A stretch of 64,000 bases of DNA from Nocardia sp. NBC_01730 (lineage in GTDB: Bacteria > Actinomycetota > Actinomycetes > Mycobacteriales > Mycobacteriaceae). Of this stretch, positions 28,040 to 36,825 are shown in pieces. The notes under the pieces are model-generated. The model saw only the letters and a program-made list of their open reading frames with translations. It had not been told where the DNA came from and ran no database searches. A program made the translations under genes and the position numbers. The stretch spans positions 3,348,001 to 3,412,000 of the forward strand of contig NZ_CP109162.1 of the NCBI RefSeq assembly GCF_035920445.1, read 5' to 3'. The first letter of the stretch is position 1. The number at the start of each line of letters is the position of its first letter.

Positions 28040-28798
28040 ATGTCCGCTCGCGGGCACGCATTCGGTATCGATATCGGTGGCAGCGGTGTCAAGGGCGCCG
28101 CGGTGGACCTGACCACCGGTGACCTGATCCACGAGCGGATCAAGATCGCGACGCCGCATCCGGCGACACCCCTCGCCGTCGCCGCGGCGGTGGCCGAGCT
28201 GGTCGCCGAAGCCGAGTGGGCGGGCCCGGTCGGCATCACGCTGCCCGCGGTGGTACTCGGTGGCATAGCGCAGACCGCGGCCAACATCGACAAATCGTGG
28301 ATCGGCACCGACGCGCGGACACTGTTCTCCGACGCGCTCGGCGGCCGCGAAGTCACCGTTCTGAACGACGCGGACGCGGCGGGCTTGGCCGAAGACCGCT
28401 ACGGCGCGGCAAAGGATTTCGCCGGCCTCGTGCTGCTGCTCACCTTCGGCACCGGCATCGGTTCCGCACTGCTGGTGCACGGCACGCTGGTGCCCAACAC
28501 CGAACTCGGCCATCTGGAGATCGGCGGCACCGAGAGCGAGCACCGCGCCGCGGCATCCGTGAAGGACCGCGACGGCCTGTCCTACGAGCAGTGGGCCGTA
28601 GCGGTCAGCACGGTGCTGATCGGGATGGAGAACCTCTTCTGGCCGACCGTGTTCGTTGCGGGCGGCGGCATCAGCAGGGACGCCGACCAGTGGATTCCGT
28701 TGCTCACCAACCGAACTCCGGTCATCCCCGCGCACCTGAGGAACACCGCGGGTATTGTCGGCGCCGCCATGGCGATCGATGCGGGCATCACCCCCTGA
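28040..28798 (+). CDS. ppgK: Polyphosphate glucokinase
   Basis: A 252-residue ROK-family kinase that phosphorylates glucose with polyphosphate or ATP (Mtb PpgK, Rv2702). The phosphate loop is DIGGSGVKG at 11-19, the catalytic aspartate lies in [12 protein letters not shown], the second phosphate loop in [13 protein letters not shown], and [10 protein letters not shown] is the glucose-binding signature of the ROK group. ATG 28040 follows a purine stretch GAGGGTAGG. It precedes sigA by 193 bp on the same strand. The 178 bp between suhB and ppgK contain their divergent promoters. Confidence 0.94.
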   Translation: MSARGHAFGIDIGGSGVKGAAVDLTTGDLIHERIKIATPHPATPLAVAAAVAELVAEAEWAGPVGITLPAVVLGGIAQTAANIDKSWIGTDARTLFSDALGGREVTVLNDADAAGLAEDRYGAAKDFAGLVLLLTFGTGIGSALLVHGTLVPNTELGHLEIGGTESEHRAAASVKDRDGLSYEQWAVAVSTVLIGMENLFWPTVFVAGGGISRDADQWIPLLTNRTPVIPAHLRNTAGIVGAAMAIDAGITP

Positions 28799-28863
28799 GG
28801 CGCGCGGACGCGGCGGTGGATACCGTTCCTGGCATCGTGCCATAGGTACCCTGGTTAGATCGT

Positions 28864-28981
28864 TACAATGGAACGTGCCCGGCTGAGCCGGAGAAACCCC
28901 GACCGGCGCTCCGCCGGTGCAACCCGACAGACCGCTCCGCCGGAAACCACTCTGGCGTGACGCCGCACGAGACCGTCACGA
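28864..28981 (+). promoter_or_regulatory. sigA leader with -10-like box and three hairpins
   Basis: TACAAT at 28864-28869 is a good -10 box without a clear -35. Downstream are three compact dyads: CCGGC-TGA-GCCGG at 28879-28891, a perfect 7-bp stem ACCGGCG-CTC-CGCCGGT at 28902-28918, and GGCG-TGA-CGCC at 28954-28964. CGCTCCGCCGG occurs twice, near 28908 and 28933. The leader would be about 115 nt. No known riboswitch class was recognised. Confidence 0.4.
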
Positions 28982-28991
28982 AAGGGCGTAC

Positions 28992-30374
28992 GTGGTAGCC
29001 ACGAATACCCGTCAGACCGCCGAATCGGCCGATGCCGACTCCGCAGATGTAACCGCAGCACGGCCGGTCCGCAAGGCTGCCGCCAAGAAGGCTCCAGCGA
29101 AGAAGGCCGCTGCCGCCAAGAAGGCGCCCGCCAAGAAGGCCGCCAAGGCGACCAAGGCCCCGGCGAAGAAGACAACCAAGAAAGCGGGACCGGACGGCGA
29201 GCCCGGTGCCGACGAGTCGCTCGAGGACGAGTCGCTCGATATCGACGATCTCGGCGAGCTGGAGGTGTCCGAGGAAGATCTCGCCGACGGCGACGAACTG
29301 GTCGACGACGTCGCCGAGGAAGCCGGAAGCGAAGGGACCGGAAGCGAAGGGACCGACGAGCCGACCGCCGCGGACAAGGCCTCCGGCGATTTCGTCTGGG
29401 ACGAAGAGGAGTCCGAGGCGCTGCGCCAGGCCCGCAAGGACGCCGAGCTGACCGCTTCGGCCGACTCGGTCCGCGCCTACCTCAAGCAGATCGGCAAGGT
29501 CGCGCTGCTGAACGCCGAGGAGGAGGTCGAGCTCGCCAAGCGGATCGAGGCGGGCCTCTACGCCGCGGAGAAGGTGCGCGAGTTCACCGAGCAGGGCGAG
29601 AAACTGCCGGTCGCGATGCGCCGCGACTTCAACTGGATCGTCCGCGACGGCAACCGAGCCAAGAATCACCTGCTCGAGGCCAACCTGCGCTTGGTCGTCT
29701 CGCTGGCCAAGCGCTACACCGGCCGCGGCATGGCGTTCCTGGACCTGATCCAGGAGGGCAACCTGGGTCTGATCCGCGCGGTGGAGAAGTTCGACTACAC
29801 CAAGGGTTACAAGTTCTCCACATACGCGACCTGGTGGATCCGGCAGGCCATCACCCGCGCCATGGCCGACCAGGCCCGCACCATTCGGATCCCGGTGCAT
29901 ATGGTCGAGGTCATCAACAAGCTCGGCCGCATCCAGCGCGAGCTGCTCCAAGACCTCGGCCGCGAGCCGACGCCGGAGGAGCTGGCCAAGGAAATGGACA
30001 TCACGCCGGAGAAGGTGCTGGAGATCCAGCAGTACGCACGTGAGCCCATCTCGCTGGACCAGACCATCGGCGACGAGGGTGACAGCCAGCTCGGCGACTT
30101 CATCGAGGATTCCGAGGCCGTGGTCGCGGTGGACGCGGTGAGCTTCACGCTGCTGCAGGACCAGCTGCAGTCGGTGCTGGAGACACTGTCAGAGCGTGAG
30201 GCGGGCGTGGTCCGCCTACGGTTCGGCCTCACCGACGGCCAGCCGCGCACCCTCGACGAGATCGGCCAGGTGTACGGGGTGACCCGTGAGCGCATCCGGC
30301 AGATCGAGTCGAAGACCATGAGCAAACTGCGTCACCCCAGCCGCTCGCAGGTCCTGCGCGACTATCTCGACTAG
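28992..30374 (+). CDS. sigA: Primary RNA polymerase sigma factor
   Basis: A 460-residue group 1 sigma-70 factor (Mtb SigA, Rv2703). Residues about 20-65 are an Ala/Lys-rich repeat tract ([14 protein letters not shown]), followed by an acidic tract to about 135, then conserved regions 1.2 ([20 protein letters not shown]), 2 ([20 protein letters not shown] through [16 protein letters not shown]), 3 and 4 ([19 protein letters not shown]). GTG 28992 begins VVATNTRQ, the conserved actinobacterial start. It recognises housekeeping promoters and is presumably essential. A 15-bp tandem duplication lies in the acidic tract. A hairpin follows the stop. Confidence 0.96.
   Translation: MVATNTRQTAESADADSADVTAARPVRKAAAKKAPAKKAAAAKKAPAKKAAKATKAPAKKTTKKAGPDGEPGADESLEDESLDIDDLGELEVSEEDLADGDELVDDVAEEAGSEGTGSEGTDEPTAADKASGDFVWDEEESEALRQARKDAELTASADSVRAYLKQIGKVALLNAEEEVELAKRIEAGLYAAEKVREFTEQGEKLPVAMRRDFNWIVRDGNRAKNHLLEANLRLVVSLAKRYTGRGMAFLDLIQEGNLGLIRAVEKFDYTKGYKFSTYATWWIRQAITRAMADQARTIRIPVHMVEVINKLGRIQRELLQDLGREPTPEELAKEMDITPEKVLEIQQYAREPISLDQTIGDEGDSQLGDFIEDSEAVVAVDAVSFTLLQDQLQSVLETLSEREAGVVRLRFGLTDGQPRTLDEIGQVYGVTRERIRQIESKTMSKLRHPSRSQVLRDYLD
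29325..29354 (+). repeat. 15-bp tandem repeat inside sigA acidic region
   Basis: GGAAGCGAAGGGACC occurs twice back to back (29325-29339, 29340-29354), encoding GSEGT twice in the non-conserved linker. It keeps frame, so it is probably a neutral length variation. Confidence 0.9.
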
Positions 30375-30385
30375 GTCACTCCACC

Positions 30386-30451
30386 GCGACGCCTGCATTC
30401 GTTGTGCCGCTTCATGTTCCAGCGTCCAATGAATGCGGGCGTCGCGCATTC
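30386..30451 (+). terminator. sigA terminator-like hairpin with an alternative fold
   Basis: GCGACGCCTGCATTC at 30386-30400 pairs with GAATGCGGGCGTCGC at 30431-30445 over 15 positions with one G-U pair and a 30-nt loop, starting 12 nt after the sigA stop. The right arm can instead pair downstream: GAATGCG (30431-30437) with CGCATTC (30445-30451), loop 7 nt. The two folds exclude each other. No T-run follows. Confidence 0.55.
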
Positions 30452-30617
30452 GGGGTGCATGCGTGCGGCGCGTATCTGCTCGACACGATCACCTCGGGTG
30501 CTCGGTGTGATCGCGGCGATCATGATGCGTGGCAGCGAATGCTGCCCAAGTGCGAAACGCACGTTACGGTCGAGATCCGCGAGCCAGTGACACAGCACAC
30601 AAGGGGCGGGACACACG

Positions 30618-31409
30618 GTGCGACCACGTCGCGCACGGCACACTTGCGGGGTGGTTGCTTCGACCCTCAGCCAGTTTCGGTCGCCCTGGACCAGAACCAT
30701 CGACCTCCGCGCCGAATTGCGCGTCGCGTGGGCGTGGCTACGCCGCCCTGGACTGCCGCGTCGGATCGTGCCCACGATTCGAGAGCATCTGGGGGCTGCC
30801 CCAGCCAGCACCGCGTACGCCTTCACTCTGTTCGTCACCTGGTGGACGCTGCGCGGCGTCGGCGGCACGATCGAGCGGAGGCTGATCTTCTCCGCCTCGA
30901 CCAACCTTTACAACATGCGGCACAACCCGGTACAGGTGTTGGTGGCCTCGGCCTTCTGGACTGACGGCGGCTTTCCCTGGACGACCATCGCCGGCTTCCT
31001 GATCGTGATGGCCTACGCGGAGCGATGGCTGGGCACCGGGCGCTGGATACTTCTATTCGCCACCGGGCACATCGGGGCGACGCTGCTGACCGTCACCGGC
31101 ATCTCGAACGCCATCGATCACGGCCTCATCCCCCACAAGGTGGCCGTCGCCGCGGATGTCGGCACCAGCTACGGCTTTTCGGCCGTACTGGCGGCGCTGG
31201 CGTTCCGGTTCCGCGGCGTGGTCCGGCTGGCGTGGGCGGCCACGATTCTGATGGTGCTCGGCGCGGCACTGTGGATCGGTCCGACCTTCACCGACTACGG
31301 CCACCTGTGCGCTGCCGCGATCGGCCTGCTGGTCGGCGCTGCCGCGACCACGTTCTGGCGCTGGCTGAAGCGCAAGTCCTCCCTGCGTGCCGAGACAGCA
31401 CAGCCCTGA
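30618..31409 (+). CDS. Rhomboid-like membrane protein
   Basis: A 263-residue integral membrane protein with about six helices, resembling actinobacterial rhomboid-like proteins. DVGTSYGFSAVLAALAF carries a serine in a GxSxG-like setting, and GHLCAAAIGLLVGA a histidine in a later helix, the two positions used by rhomboid serine proteases. The motif is not the classical GASG, so activity is uncertain. GTG 30618 has AAGGGGCGGG 8-17 nt upstream; GTG 30651 is an alternative. It is alone on its strand; the preceding 240 bp carries the sigA terminator and nothing else recognisable. Confidence 0.72.
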   Translation: MRPRRARHTCGVVASTLSQFRSPWTRTIDLRAELRVAWAWLRRPGLPRRIVPTIREHLGAAPASTAYAFTLFVTWWTLRGVGGTIERRLIFSASTNLYNMRHNPVQVLVASAFWTDGGFPWTTIAGFLIVMAYAERWLGTGRWILLFATGHIGATLLTVTGISNAIDHGLIPHKVAVAADVGTSYGFSAVLAALAFRFRGVVRLAWAATILMVLGAALWIGPTFTDYGHLCAAAIGLLVGAAATTFWRWLKRKSSLRAETAQP

Positions 31410-31410
31410 A

Positions 31411-32595
31411 TCAGGATACGGCGGGCGCGGGCGGTACCCGGCGCTGCACCAGCCCGACCATCGGTTCGACCACCCGCGCCGCGACCGGGCCGAGCACCGC
31501 CATCAGCAACACGTAGGCCGAGGCCAGGGCGGCGAGCTGCCCGTCGACCGCGCCCATGCTCACCGCCAGCCCCGCGATGACGATAGAGAATTCGCCACGG
31601 GCGACCAGTGCCGCACCGGCCCGCGCCCGGCCCATCCGGCGGATCCCCTGCCTGCCCGCGGCCCACCATCCGGTGGCGATCTTCGTCAGCATGGTGATCA
31701 CCCCGAGTGCGAGGGCCCACCCGAGCACCGGCGGAATCGACCTCGGGTCGGTGCTCAGGCCGAAGGCCACGAAGAAGATCGCCGCGAACAGATCACGCAG
31801 CGGCTCGAGCAGCTTCGCCGCCTCGGCCGCGGTAGAGCCGGAAATCGCGATGCCGAGCAGGAACGCGCCCACCGCGGCCGACACGCTCAGAGCCGAGGCG
31901 ACGCCCGCGACCAACAGCGCCGCACCGAGCAGCTTCAGCAAGAACACCTCGCGGTCGGCGCTGTCCACGATCGCCGAGACATAGCGGCCATAACGCAGCG
32001 CGACGAAGAGCACCACCGTGACGGTCACCAGTGCGATCCCCAGCGCGGGCAACCCGCTGACCCAGCTCAGCCCCGCGAGGACCGTCGTGAGGATCGGCAG
32101 GTACACCGCCATCCCCAGATCCTCGAACACCAGAATGGACAGGATCACCGGCGTCTCGCGATTACCGAGGCGCCCCAGATCGTCGAGGACCTTGGCGACG
32201 ATCCCCGAGGACGAGATGTAGGTGACGCCCGCCATCGTGATCGCGCCGTTGACCCCCCAGCCCAGCATCAGCGCCACCAGCGCGCCTGGCGTCGCGTTGG
32301 CCACGATGTCGAGCAGGCCGGCCGCCCACGAGCGGCGCAGCCCGGTAACCAATTCCGCCGCCGTGTACTCCAGGCCGAGCAGCAACAGCAGCAGCACGAC
32401 GCCGATTTCGCCGGCGATATGGCCGAACTCGTTGGCCGCACCGAGCCGAATGAAGCCGCCCTGACCAAAGGCGAGACCGCCCAGCAGGTACAGCGGAATC
32501 GGTGACATGCCGACTCGGCCCGCGACACGCCCCAGCATGCCGAGGGCGAAAAGAACCGCTCCGAGCTCGATCAGGGCGAGCGCGGTGTCAGTCAC
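31411..32595 (-). CDS. CPA2-family K+(Na+)/H+ antiporter membrane subunit
   Basis: A 394-residue membrane protein with about 12 helices of the Kef/KhtU-type cation:proton antiporter family. LYLLGGLAFGQGGFIRLG, VLLLLLLGLEYTAAEL and the unwound-helix region VGAFLLGIAISGS fit the family, as does FVAFGLSTDP. It has no C-terminal RCK domain, which is supplied by the gene just upstream. The GTG start at 32595 is 4 bp after that gene's stop, so they form an operon. It likely exports K+ or Na+ in exchange for protons. Its end lies 1 bp from the rhomboid-like stop. Confidence 0.87.
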   Translation of the reverse strand: MTDTALALIELGAVLFALGMLGRVAGRVGMSPIPLYLLGGLAFGQGGFIRLGAANEFGHIAGEIGVVLLLLLLGLEYTAAELVTGLRRSWAAGLLDIVANATPGALVALMLGWGVNGAITMAGVTYISSSGIVAKVLDDLGRLGNRETPVILSILVFEDLGMAVYLPILTTVLAGLSWVSGLPALGIALVTVTVVLFVALRYGRYVSAIVDSADREVFLLKLLGAALLVAGVASALSVSAAVGAFLLGIAISGSTAAEAAKLLEPLRDLFAAIFFVAFGLSTDPRSIPPVLGWALALGVITMLTKIATGWWAAGRQGIRRMGRARAGAALVARGEFSIVIAGLAVSMGAVDGQLAALASAYVLLMAVLGPVAARVVEPMVGLVQRRVPPAPAVS

Positions 32596-32599
32596 GTGC

Positions 32600-33082
32600 T
32601 CAGCCGTGCGTCAAGATCTTCGCGGCGGCGTCCAAGCCGTCCGGGGTTCCGACGACCACGAGCAGGTCTCCTGCGGTGAAAGTGAAATCGGGGCCGGGCG
32701 AGGGATGCAGCTGCCCCGCCCGCATGACCGCGACGATGGAGACCTTCGTGCGGGTGCGCATCTCGGTCTCGCCGAGGGTGCGACCGTCGTAGGGGGAGTC
32801 GTCGCCGATCGGCAGCTGGCGGGTGGTGATCCCGGGCAGGTCACGGTGGTCGTCGTTGAGCTTGGCGACCAGCTGTGGCGCGCCGAGCAGGTTGGCGAGC
32901 ACCGCCGCCTCATCGGTGGTCAACGGGATCTGCGCGGCGCAGGCATCGGGATCGTCGGGTTTGGAGACGATGAGGTCGATGTCACCGTCGCGGTGCGCGA
33001 CCACGCCGATGCGGCGCCCGGAGCGCACTTCGAAGTCCTTGCGGACACCGATCCCGGGTAGTGCGGTGACGTCGACGTTCAC
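32600..33082 (-). CDS. KhtT-like regulatory subunit of the antiporter (TrkA_C domain)
   Basis: A 160-residue cytosolic protein with an N-terminal beta-rich domain (VTALPGIGVRKDFEVRSGRR) typical of KhtT/AmhM and a C-terminal TrkA_C (RCK_C) domain at about 78-157 that ends GDLLVVVGTPDGLDAAAKIL. KhtT-type subunits sense nucleotides such as c-di-AMP through the RCK_C domain and gate the KhtU antiporter. GTG 33082 starts at the conserved MNVDVTALPG. It is the first gene of a two-gene operon and is divergent from the histidine kinase gene, 93 bp apart. Confidence 0.86.
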   Translation of the reverse strand: MNVDVTALPGIGVRKDFEVRSGRRIGVVAHRDGDIDLIVSKPDDPDACAAQIPLTTDEAAVLANLLGAPQLVAKLNDDHRDLPGITTRQLPIGDDSPYDGRTLGETEMRTRTKVSIVAVMRAGQLHPSPGPDFTFTAGDLLVVVGTPDGLDAAAKILTHG

Positions 33083-33175
33083 GATACCCAGATTAGCCGG
33101 ATGTCCGAATAGATAAACCGCACGGTCATCACTTCGGCCGACGGCGCGGCGAGAGCGCTGTGCTGTGATCGAGGC

Positions 33176-34369
33176 GTGAGGCGGTGGTCGGAATTGCCGG
33201 AGACGGCGCGGGATGCGCTCGGCGCGCTCACCGCTTTCACAGGCGGCGCGGCGCTGTCTCTCGCCGGGCTGTCCACCATGACCGAGCGCGGCGGGGAGCT
33301 GTCGCTGTGGATGCGCTTCGGTGTGCTGGCCACGCTGTGCGTCGCGACATTCTTCCGTCGCCGAAAACCGGTGTCGGCCATGCTCGGTGGTCTCGTCCCG
33401 CTGGCCGTGGACACTTATCTCGGCGCGACGGTGCCGGTGTGGATCATCTACGCCGACCTGATCTACTCCGCCGTGTTGTACACCGGAGGCCGAGCCTCGC
33501 GGATCACCGCGGTGTGCTGGTCGGCGTTCTCCGGCTTCGTCGTGACGCTGACGCTGGCGCTGACCGGGGACCTGCGTTCGGTCGCGCTGGCGCTGGTGGC
33601 GGTGTTCAGCTTCGTGGCCACGCCGATCTGGTGGGCGAACTCGGTCCGCACGCACAAGGAGATCGCCGACGCCGAACGCACCCGCGCACAAGCGCTGACC
33701 CTGGTCGCCGAGCTCGACCGCCGCGCGGCCATCGCCGACGAGCGCACCACGATGGCGCGCGACCTGCACGACGTGATCGCCGGGCATCTGTCGGCCATCG
33801 CGATCCAGTCCGAGGCGGCGCTGGGGGTGCTGGCCCGCGGCGACACCGATCCCGCGCTCGCGGGGATCATCCGGTCCATCCGCTCGAACAGCGTCAGCGC
33901 ACTGCAGGAGATGCGCACCATGATCGGGTTGCTGCGCAGCAGCGGCGCCGAGGACGAGGTGGCCGCGCCGCGGCGGCTCGCACAGCTGTCGATCCTGGTG
34001 GACGCGGCGCGTGCGGCCGGGATCACGGTGCGTGCCCGATCGACGCTCGACGGCGCGGCCTTGCCGAGCGCGGTCGACCAGGCCGCGTACCGCATCGTCC
34101 AGGAGGCGTTGACCAACGCCATGAAACATGCACCGGGACAGGAGGTCTCCGTCGACGTGCACGCCGAGGACGAGGTACTGCGCTTGTCGATCCGCAATCC
34201 GACCGCGCCGGTGCCTCCGCCGCGCCCGGAGGCAGAAGGCGGGCGCCGCGGATTGGAGAACATGCGCGAACGGGCGGCCGCGCTCGGCGGAAGCTTCCAC
34301 GCCGGACCACATTCCGGCTGCTGGGAAGTGCTGGCACGGCTGCCGCTCGGCATCGGGGGCGAGTCATGA
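33176..34369 (+). CDS. NarL-type sensor histidine kinase
   Basis: A 397-residue membrane kinase. About five hydrophobic helices occupy residues 20-155, then the HisKA_3 dimerisation domain with phospho-accepting His198 in [15 protein letters not shown], and an HATPase_c domain with N box [17 protein letters not shown] and G box [18 protein letters not shown]. It has no large extracellular domain, so the stimulus may be sensed in the membrane. It overlaps the response regulator start by 4 nt (ATGA). GTG 33176 is the start. The signal is unknown. Confidence 0.92.
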   Translation: MRRWSELPETARDALGALTAFTGGAALSLAGLSTMTERGGELSLWMRFGVLATLCVATFFRRRKPVSAMLGGLVPLAVDTYLGATVPVWIIYADLIYSAVLYTGGRASRITAVCWSAFSGFVVTLTLALTGDLRSVALALVAVFSFVATPIWWANSVRTHKEIADAERTRAQALTLVAELDRRAAIADERTTMARDLHDVIAGHLSAIAIQSEAALGVLARGDTDPALAGIIRSIRSNSVSALQEMRTMIGLLRSSGAEDEVAAPRRLAQLSILVDAARAAGITVRARSTLDGAALPSAVDQAAYRIVQEALTNAMKHAPGQEVSVDVHAEDEVLRLSIRNPTAPVPPPRPEAEGGRRGLENMRERAAALGGSFHAGPHSGCWEVLARLPLGIGGES

Positions 34370-35013
34370 CGATTCGGGTGGTGATCGCCGACGACCACGC
34401 CGCGATCCGCGCGGGCCTGCGGATGATCCTGGACGTCGAGGAGGACATCGAGGTGGTGGGCGAGGCCGCCGACGGCGATGTCGCGGTGGCCCAGGCCACC
34501 GCGCTGCGTCCGAACGTGGTGCTGATGGACGTGCGGATGCCCGGCGTGGACGGAATCGCCGCTACCGCGCGGATCACAGCCGACGGATCGGCCAGGGTGC
34601 TCATCCTGACCACGTTCGACCTGGACGAGTACGTCTTCCGCACGCTGCGCGCGGGCGCCTCGGGATTCGTGCTGAAATCCGCGTCGGGCCAGTCGCTGGT
34701 CGCGGCGGTGCGCGCCGTCGCGGCGGGTGACGGTGTGCTGGCCCCCGAAGTGACCGCGGCGGTGATCTCGGCGTTCGCCTCGACAAATCATGGTGCACCG
34801 CAACCACTTCCGGACGGGCTGGACGACCTGACCGAGCGGGAACGCGAGGTGCTCGACTGCCTCGGCGACGGCTTGTCCAATGCGCAGATCGCAAGCAGGC
34901 TCTTCATCGGCGAGACGACGGTCAAAACGCACGTCTCGCGCGTGCTGACGAAACTCGGTGTGCGGTCGCGGGTCCAGGCCGCCATCACAGCCCGCGAGAT
35001 CCGCGACCGATAG
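34366..35013 (+). CDS. LuxR/NarL-family response regulator
   Basis: A 215-residue response regulator. The receiver domain (1-120) has acidic pocket Asp9/Asp10 and phospho-acceptor Asp55 in [10 protein letters not shown], a switch Thr in LILTTFD and a Lys in GFVLKSAS. The LuxR HTH (about 150-212) contains [20 protein letters not shown] and [18 protein letters not shown]. It is the cognate partner of the overlapping kinase gene. Targets cannot be told from the sequence. Confidence 0.94.
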   Translation: MTIRVVIADDHAAIRAGLRMILDVEEDIEVVGEAADGDVAVAQATALRPNVVLMDVRMPGVDGIAATARITADGSARVLILTTFDLDEYVFRTLRAGASGFVLKSASGQSLVAAVRAVAAGDGVLAPEVTAAVISAFASTNHGAPQPLPDGLDDLTEREREVLDCLGDGLSNAQIASRLFIGETTVKTHVSRVLTKLGVRSRVQAAITAREIRDR

Positions 35014-35014
35014 C

Positions 35015-35374
35015 TCACTTGCCGAGGGGGACGAACACACCGTCCGCGTCGGGACGGTACTCCTCGACGGCCGTGACCGCCCCCACCGGCAGTGGGCCGT
35101 ACAGGTGCGGGAAGAGCATCGACTCGGGATCGGTCGGCACGCCCGGCTCCCATTTGATCGGCGATCCCACGCGGCCGGGGTCGATCCGCAACAGCACCAT
35201 GTCCCGCCGTCCCGCGTACAACCGGTTGGCGGGTAGGTGCACCTGCCGCGGCGCCGAGAGGTGGATGAACCCCGCCGCGTCGAGCGACGGCGCGCGGTAC
35301 TCGCCCGTCGGTCGAGCGGAAAGCCACTCGGCCAACGTACAAAGGTGAACAAGCGTGTGAGTGTCGTAGGTCAC
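35015..35374 (-). CDS. DUF952 domain-containing protein
   Basis: A 119-residue protein of the DUF952 family (glutathione-S-transferase-related fold by family annotation). LVHLCTLAEWLSA, GFIHLSAPRQV and FPHLYGPLPVGAV are the conserved blocks. GTG 35374 is preferred because GGGAG at 35382-35386 lies 7 nt upstream; a TTG at 35395 would include those bases in the coding region. It converges on the response regulator gene with 1 bp between stops. Function unknown. Confidence 0.82.
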   Translation of the reverse strand: MTYDTHTLVHLCTLAEWLSARPTGEYRAPSLDAAGFIHLSAPRQVHLPANRLYAGRRDMVLLRIDPGRVGSPIKWEPGVPTDPESMLFPHLYGPLPVGAVTAVEEYRPDADGVFVPLGK

Positions 35375-35651
35375 GGGTAATCTCCCGGTGGACAACTGGA
35401 TCGGCCGATTCGAGGTGGTGATCGAGCGGTGGTCGACGACATGACCTGTAATGTTCGCCCGTAGCGAAAATCCCTGGTCGTGTTATCGAAAACACACAGA
35501 ATCACTCACGGGAACAATGCCCCCGTCCCGAACGTCTGACAGAGTAGTCATACCCCTGCTGAGAAGTAGCGGTAGCGAGCTCGTGGTGAGTGACCACGGG
35601 CCCCACACCAGGCGAACGGTCGTCAGGACCGGGAGCCAGGACGGAGGAGTC

Positions 35652-35846
35652 ATGCCAGGAACCCTGACAAGCACCCCACTGACCGCGGTCGATCGTTGCG
35701 ACCGTTGCGGGGCGGCTGCCCGAGTGCGTGCCGTACTGCCCGCAGGTGGAGAGTTGCTCTTCTGCCAGCACCACGCGAACGAACACATGGATCGGCTGCG
35801 TGAGCTCGACGCCGTGATCGACACGGAGTCCGCTCCCGCCCTCTGA
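35652..35846 (+). CDS. Small conserved zinc-finger-like protein (DUF7455-like)
   Basis: A 64-residue protein with a short zinc-ribbon pattern: CDRCG at about 16-20 and FCQHHANEH at about 37-45. It resembles a small protein encoded near sigB in mycobacteria (Rv2708c). ATG 35652 follows GGAGGAG by 3 nt. The open frame upstream to 35451 is not protein-like. A strong hairpin terminator lies downstream. Function unknown. Confidence 0.75.
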   Translation: MPGTLTSTPLTAVDRCDRCGAAARVRAVLPAGGELLFCQHHANEHMDRLRELDAVIDTESAPAL

Positions 35847-35902
35847 TCTGCTCCTCGCGTCCTGACACAACAGCATCGAACAACAGAACATTGTTTCCGT
35901 CT

Positions 35903-35932
35903 ACAGCGGGCGACCAACAGGTCGCCCGCTGT
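35903..35932. terminator. Strong bidirectional hairpin terminator
   Basis: ACAGCGGGCGACC at 35903-35915 and GGTCGCCCGCTGT at 35920-35932 form a perfect 13-bp stem with an AACA loop. It sits between the small zinc-finger gene and the convergent TetR gene, so it probably serves both. Confidence 0.8.
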
Positions 35933-35950
35933 TGACATGTCCGGGACCGG

Positions 35951-36706
35951 TCAGTTCGCGGACACCTCGCGCAGGATGCCGTCCAGCAGCCTGGCGAGTC
36001 CGTACTCGAATCCGCCGTCGGGGTCGGCCGGCGCCTGGTACAACTCGCCGACAACGGCGCCCACTCGCGAGGACAGCGGAAACAGACTCGACGGCATGAC
36101 CTCGGCGAGCAACGGGCCGTGCACCTCCCACCACCGGGCGTCACTCATCCGCCGCGTGTCGCGGGCGGCGGCGACAGCCACCCTGGCGTTGCCCGTGGCG
36201 AATTCCGACAGCGCGGCGATCACCCGGTCCATGCCGACATCCGACAGGCCGACGCCCTCGATCGCGGCGAGCTGCCGTTCGTAGCGGCGCATGCGGCCGG
36301 GACCGAGCACGAGCCGCCAGGGTGAGACCTCCAGCAGCCAGGGATGCGCGATCAGTTCGGCGCGGACCTGGCAGGAGAGGGCGGCCATACGCTCGCGAGG
36401 CGAGAGATCCCCGGGGATGGGGGCGTCCTCGTCTGCGACGGCGTCGACCATGAGAACCGTGAGGGCGTCCTTGCTCGGCACGTATGTGTACAGGCTCATC
36501 GGACGCAATCCCAGCTCAGCGGCGACCGCGCGAATGGAGACCTTCGCGTAGCCCTCCCGGTCGGCGAGCGCGATCGCGGCGGCGACCACCGCGTCCACAC
36601 TGACTGTCTGCTTCGGCCCGCGGCCCGCGGGGCGCGGTGGACGCTCGTGCCGCCACAGCAGGCTCATCAGCTGTTTCGCCTGTTCGACGTCGATTTCCTC
36701 GCTCAA
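35951..36706 (-). CDS. TetR/AcrR-family transcriptional regulator (TetR_C_1 type)
   Basis: A 251-residue regulator with a 30-residue N-terminal extension, an HTH at about 40-85 (VDAVVAAAIALADREGYAKV, then RAVAAELGLRPMSLYTYVPS) and a C-terminal ligand domain of the tetracycline-repressor-like type. It is divergent from the SNF2 helicase gene. The gap of about 80-120 bp holds two near-identical palindromic direct repeats that are likely its operators (separate entry), so it may control itself and the helicase-SWIM pair. Ligand unknown. Confidence 0.88.
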   Translation of the reverse strand: MSEEIDVEQAKQLMSLLWRHERPPRPAGRGPKQTVSVDAVVAAAIALADREGYAKVSIRAVAAELGLRPMSLYTYVPSKDALTVLMVDAVADEDAPIPGDLSPRERMAALSCQVRAELIAHPWLLEVSPWRLVLGPGRMRRYERQLAAIEGVGLSDVGMDRVIAALSEFATGNARVAVAAARDTRRMSDARWWEVHGPLLAEVMPSSLFPLSSRVGAVVGELYQAPADPDGGFEYGLARLLDGILREVSAN

Positions 36707-36728
36707 GGGGCTCCTCGGAACAAATCCA

Positions 36729-36770
36729 GTACGCTGTACGTTGTTACTTTACTCCGTACGCCATACGTTG
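36729..36770. promoter_or_regulatory. Two 15-bp direct repeats, putative TetR operators
   Basis: GTACGCTGTACGTTG at 36729-36743 and GTACGCCATACGTTG at 36756-36770 differ at two positions and are spaced 27 bp apart start to start. Each contains an inner dyad (GTAC-GCT-GTAC; CGTA-CGCCA-TACG). They begin 23 bp upstream of the TetR start. Confidence 0.6.
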
Positions 36771-36774
36771 ATTT

Positions 36775-36789
36775 AAGGGGTTCGTTCTG
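36775..36789 (+). promoter_or_regulatory. Ribosome-binding site supporting a CTG start of the SNF2 gene
   Basis: AAGGGG at 36775-36780 is followed after 6 nt by CTG 36787-36789, in frame with the helicase. The frame is closed by a TGA at 36769-36771, and no ATG, GTG or TTG lies between that stop and ATG 36826. Confidence 0.55.
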
Positions 36790-36825
36790 CGCTGCACACA
36801 CGCCACCTACCTGCCGGATCGGCAC

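Noticed and set aside
34312..35352. Long minus-strand frames over the kinase and response-regulator genes
   Set aside because: They are mirror frames of well-supported two-component genes with intact motifs.
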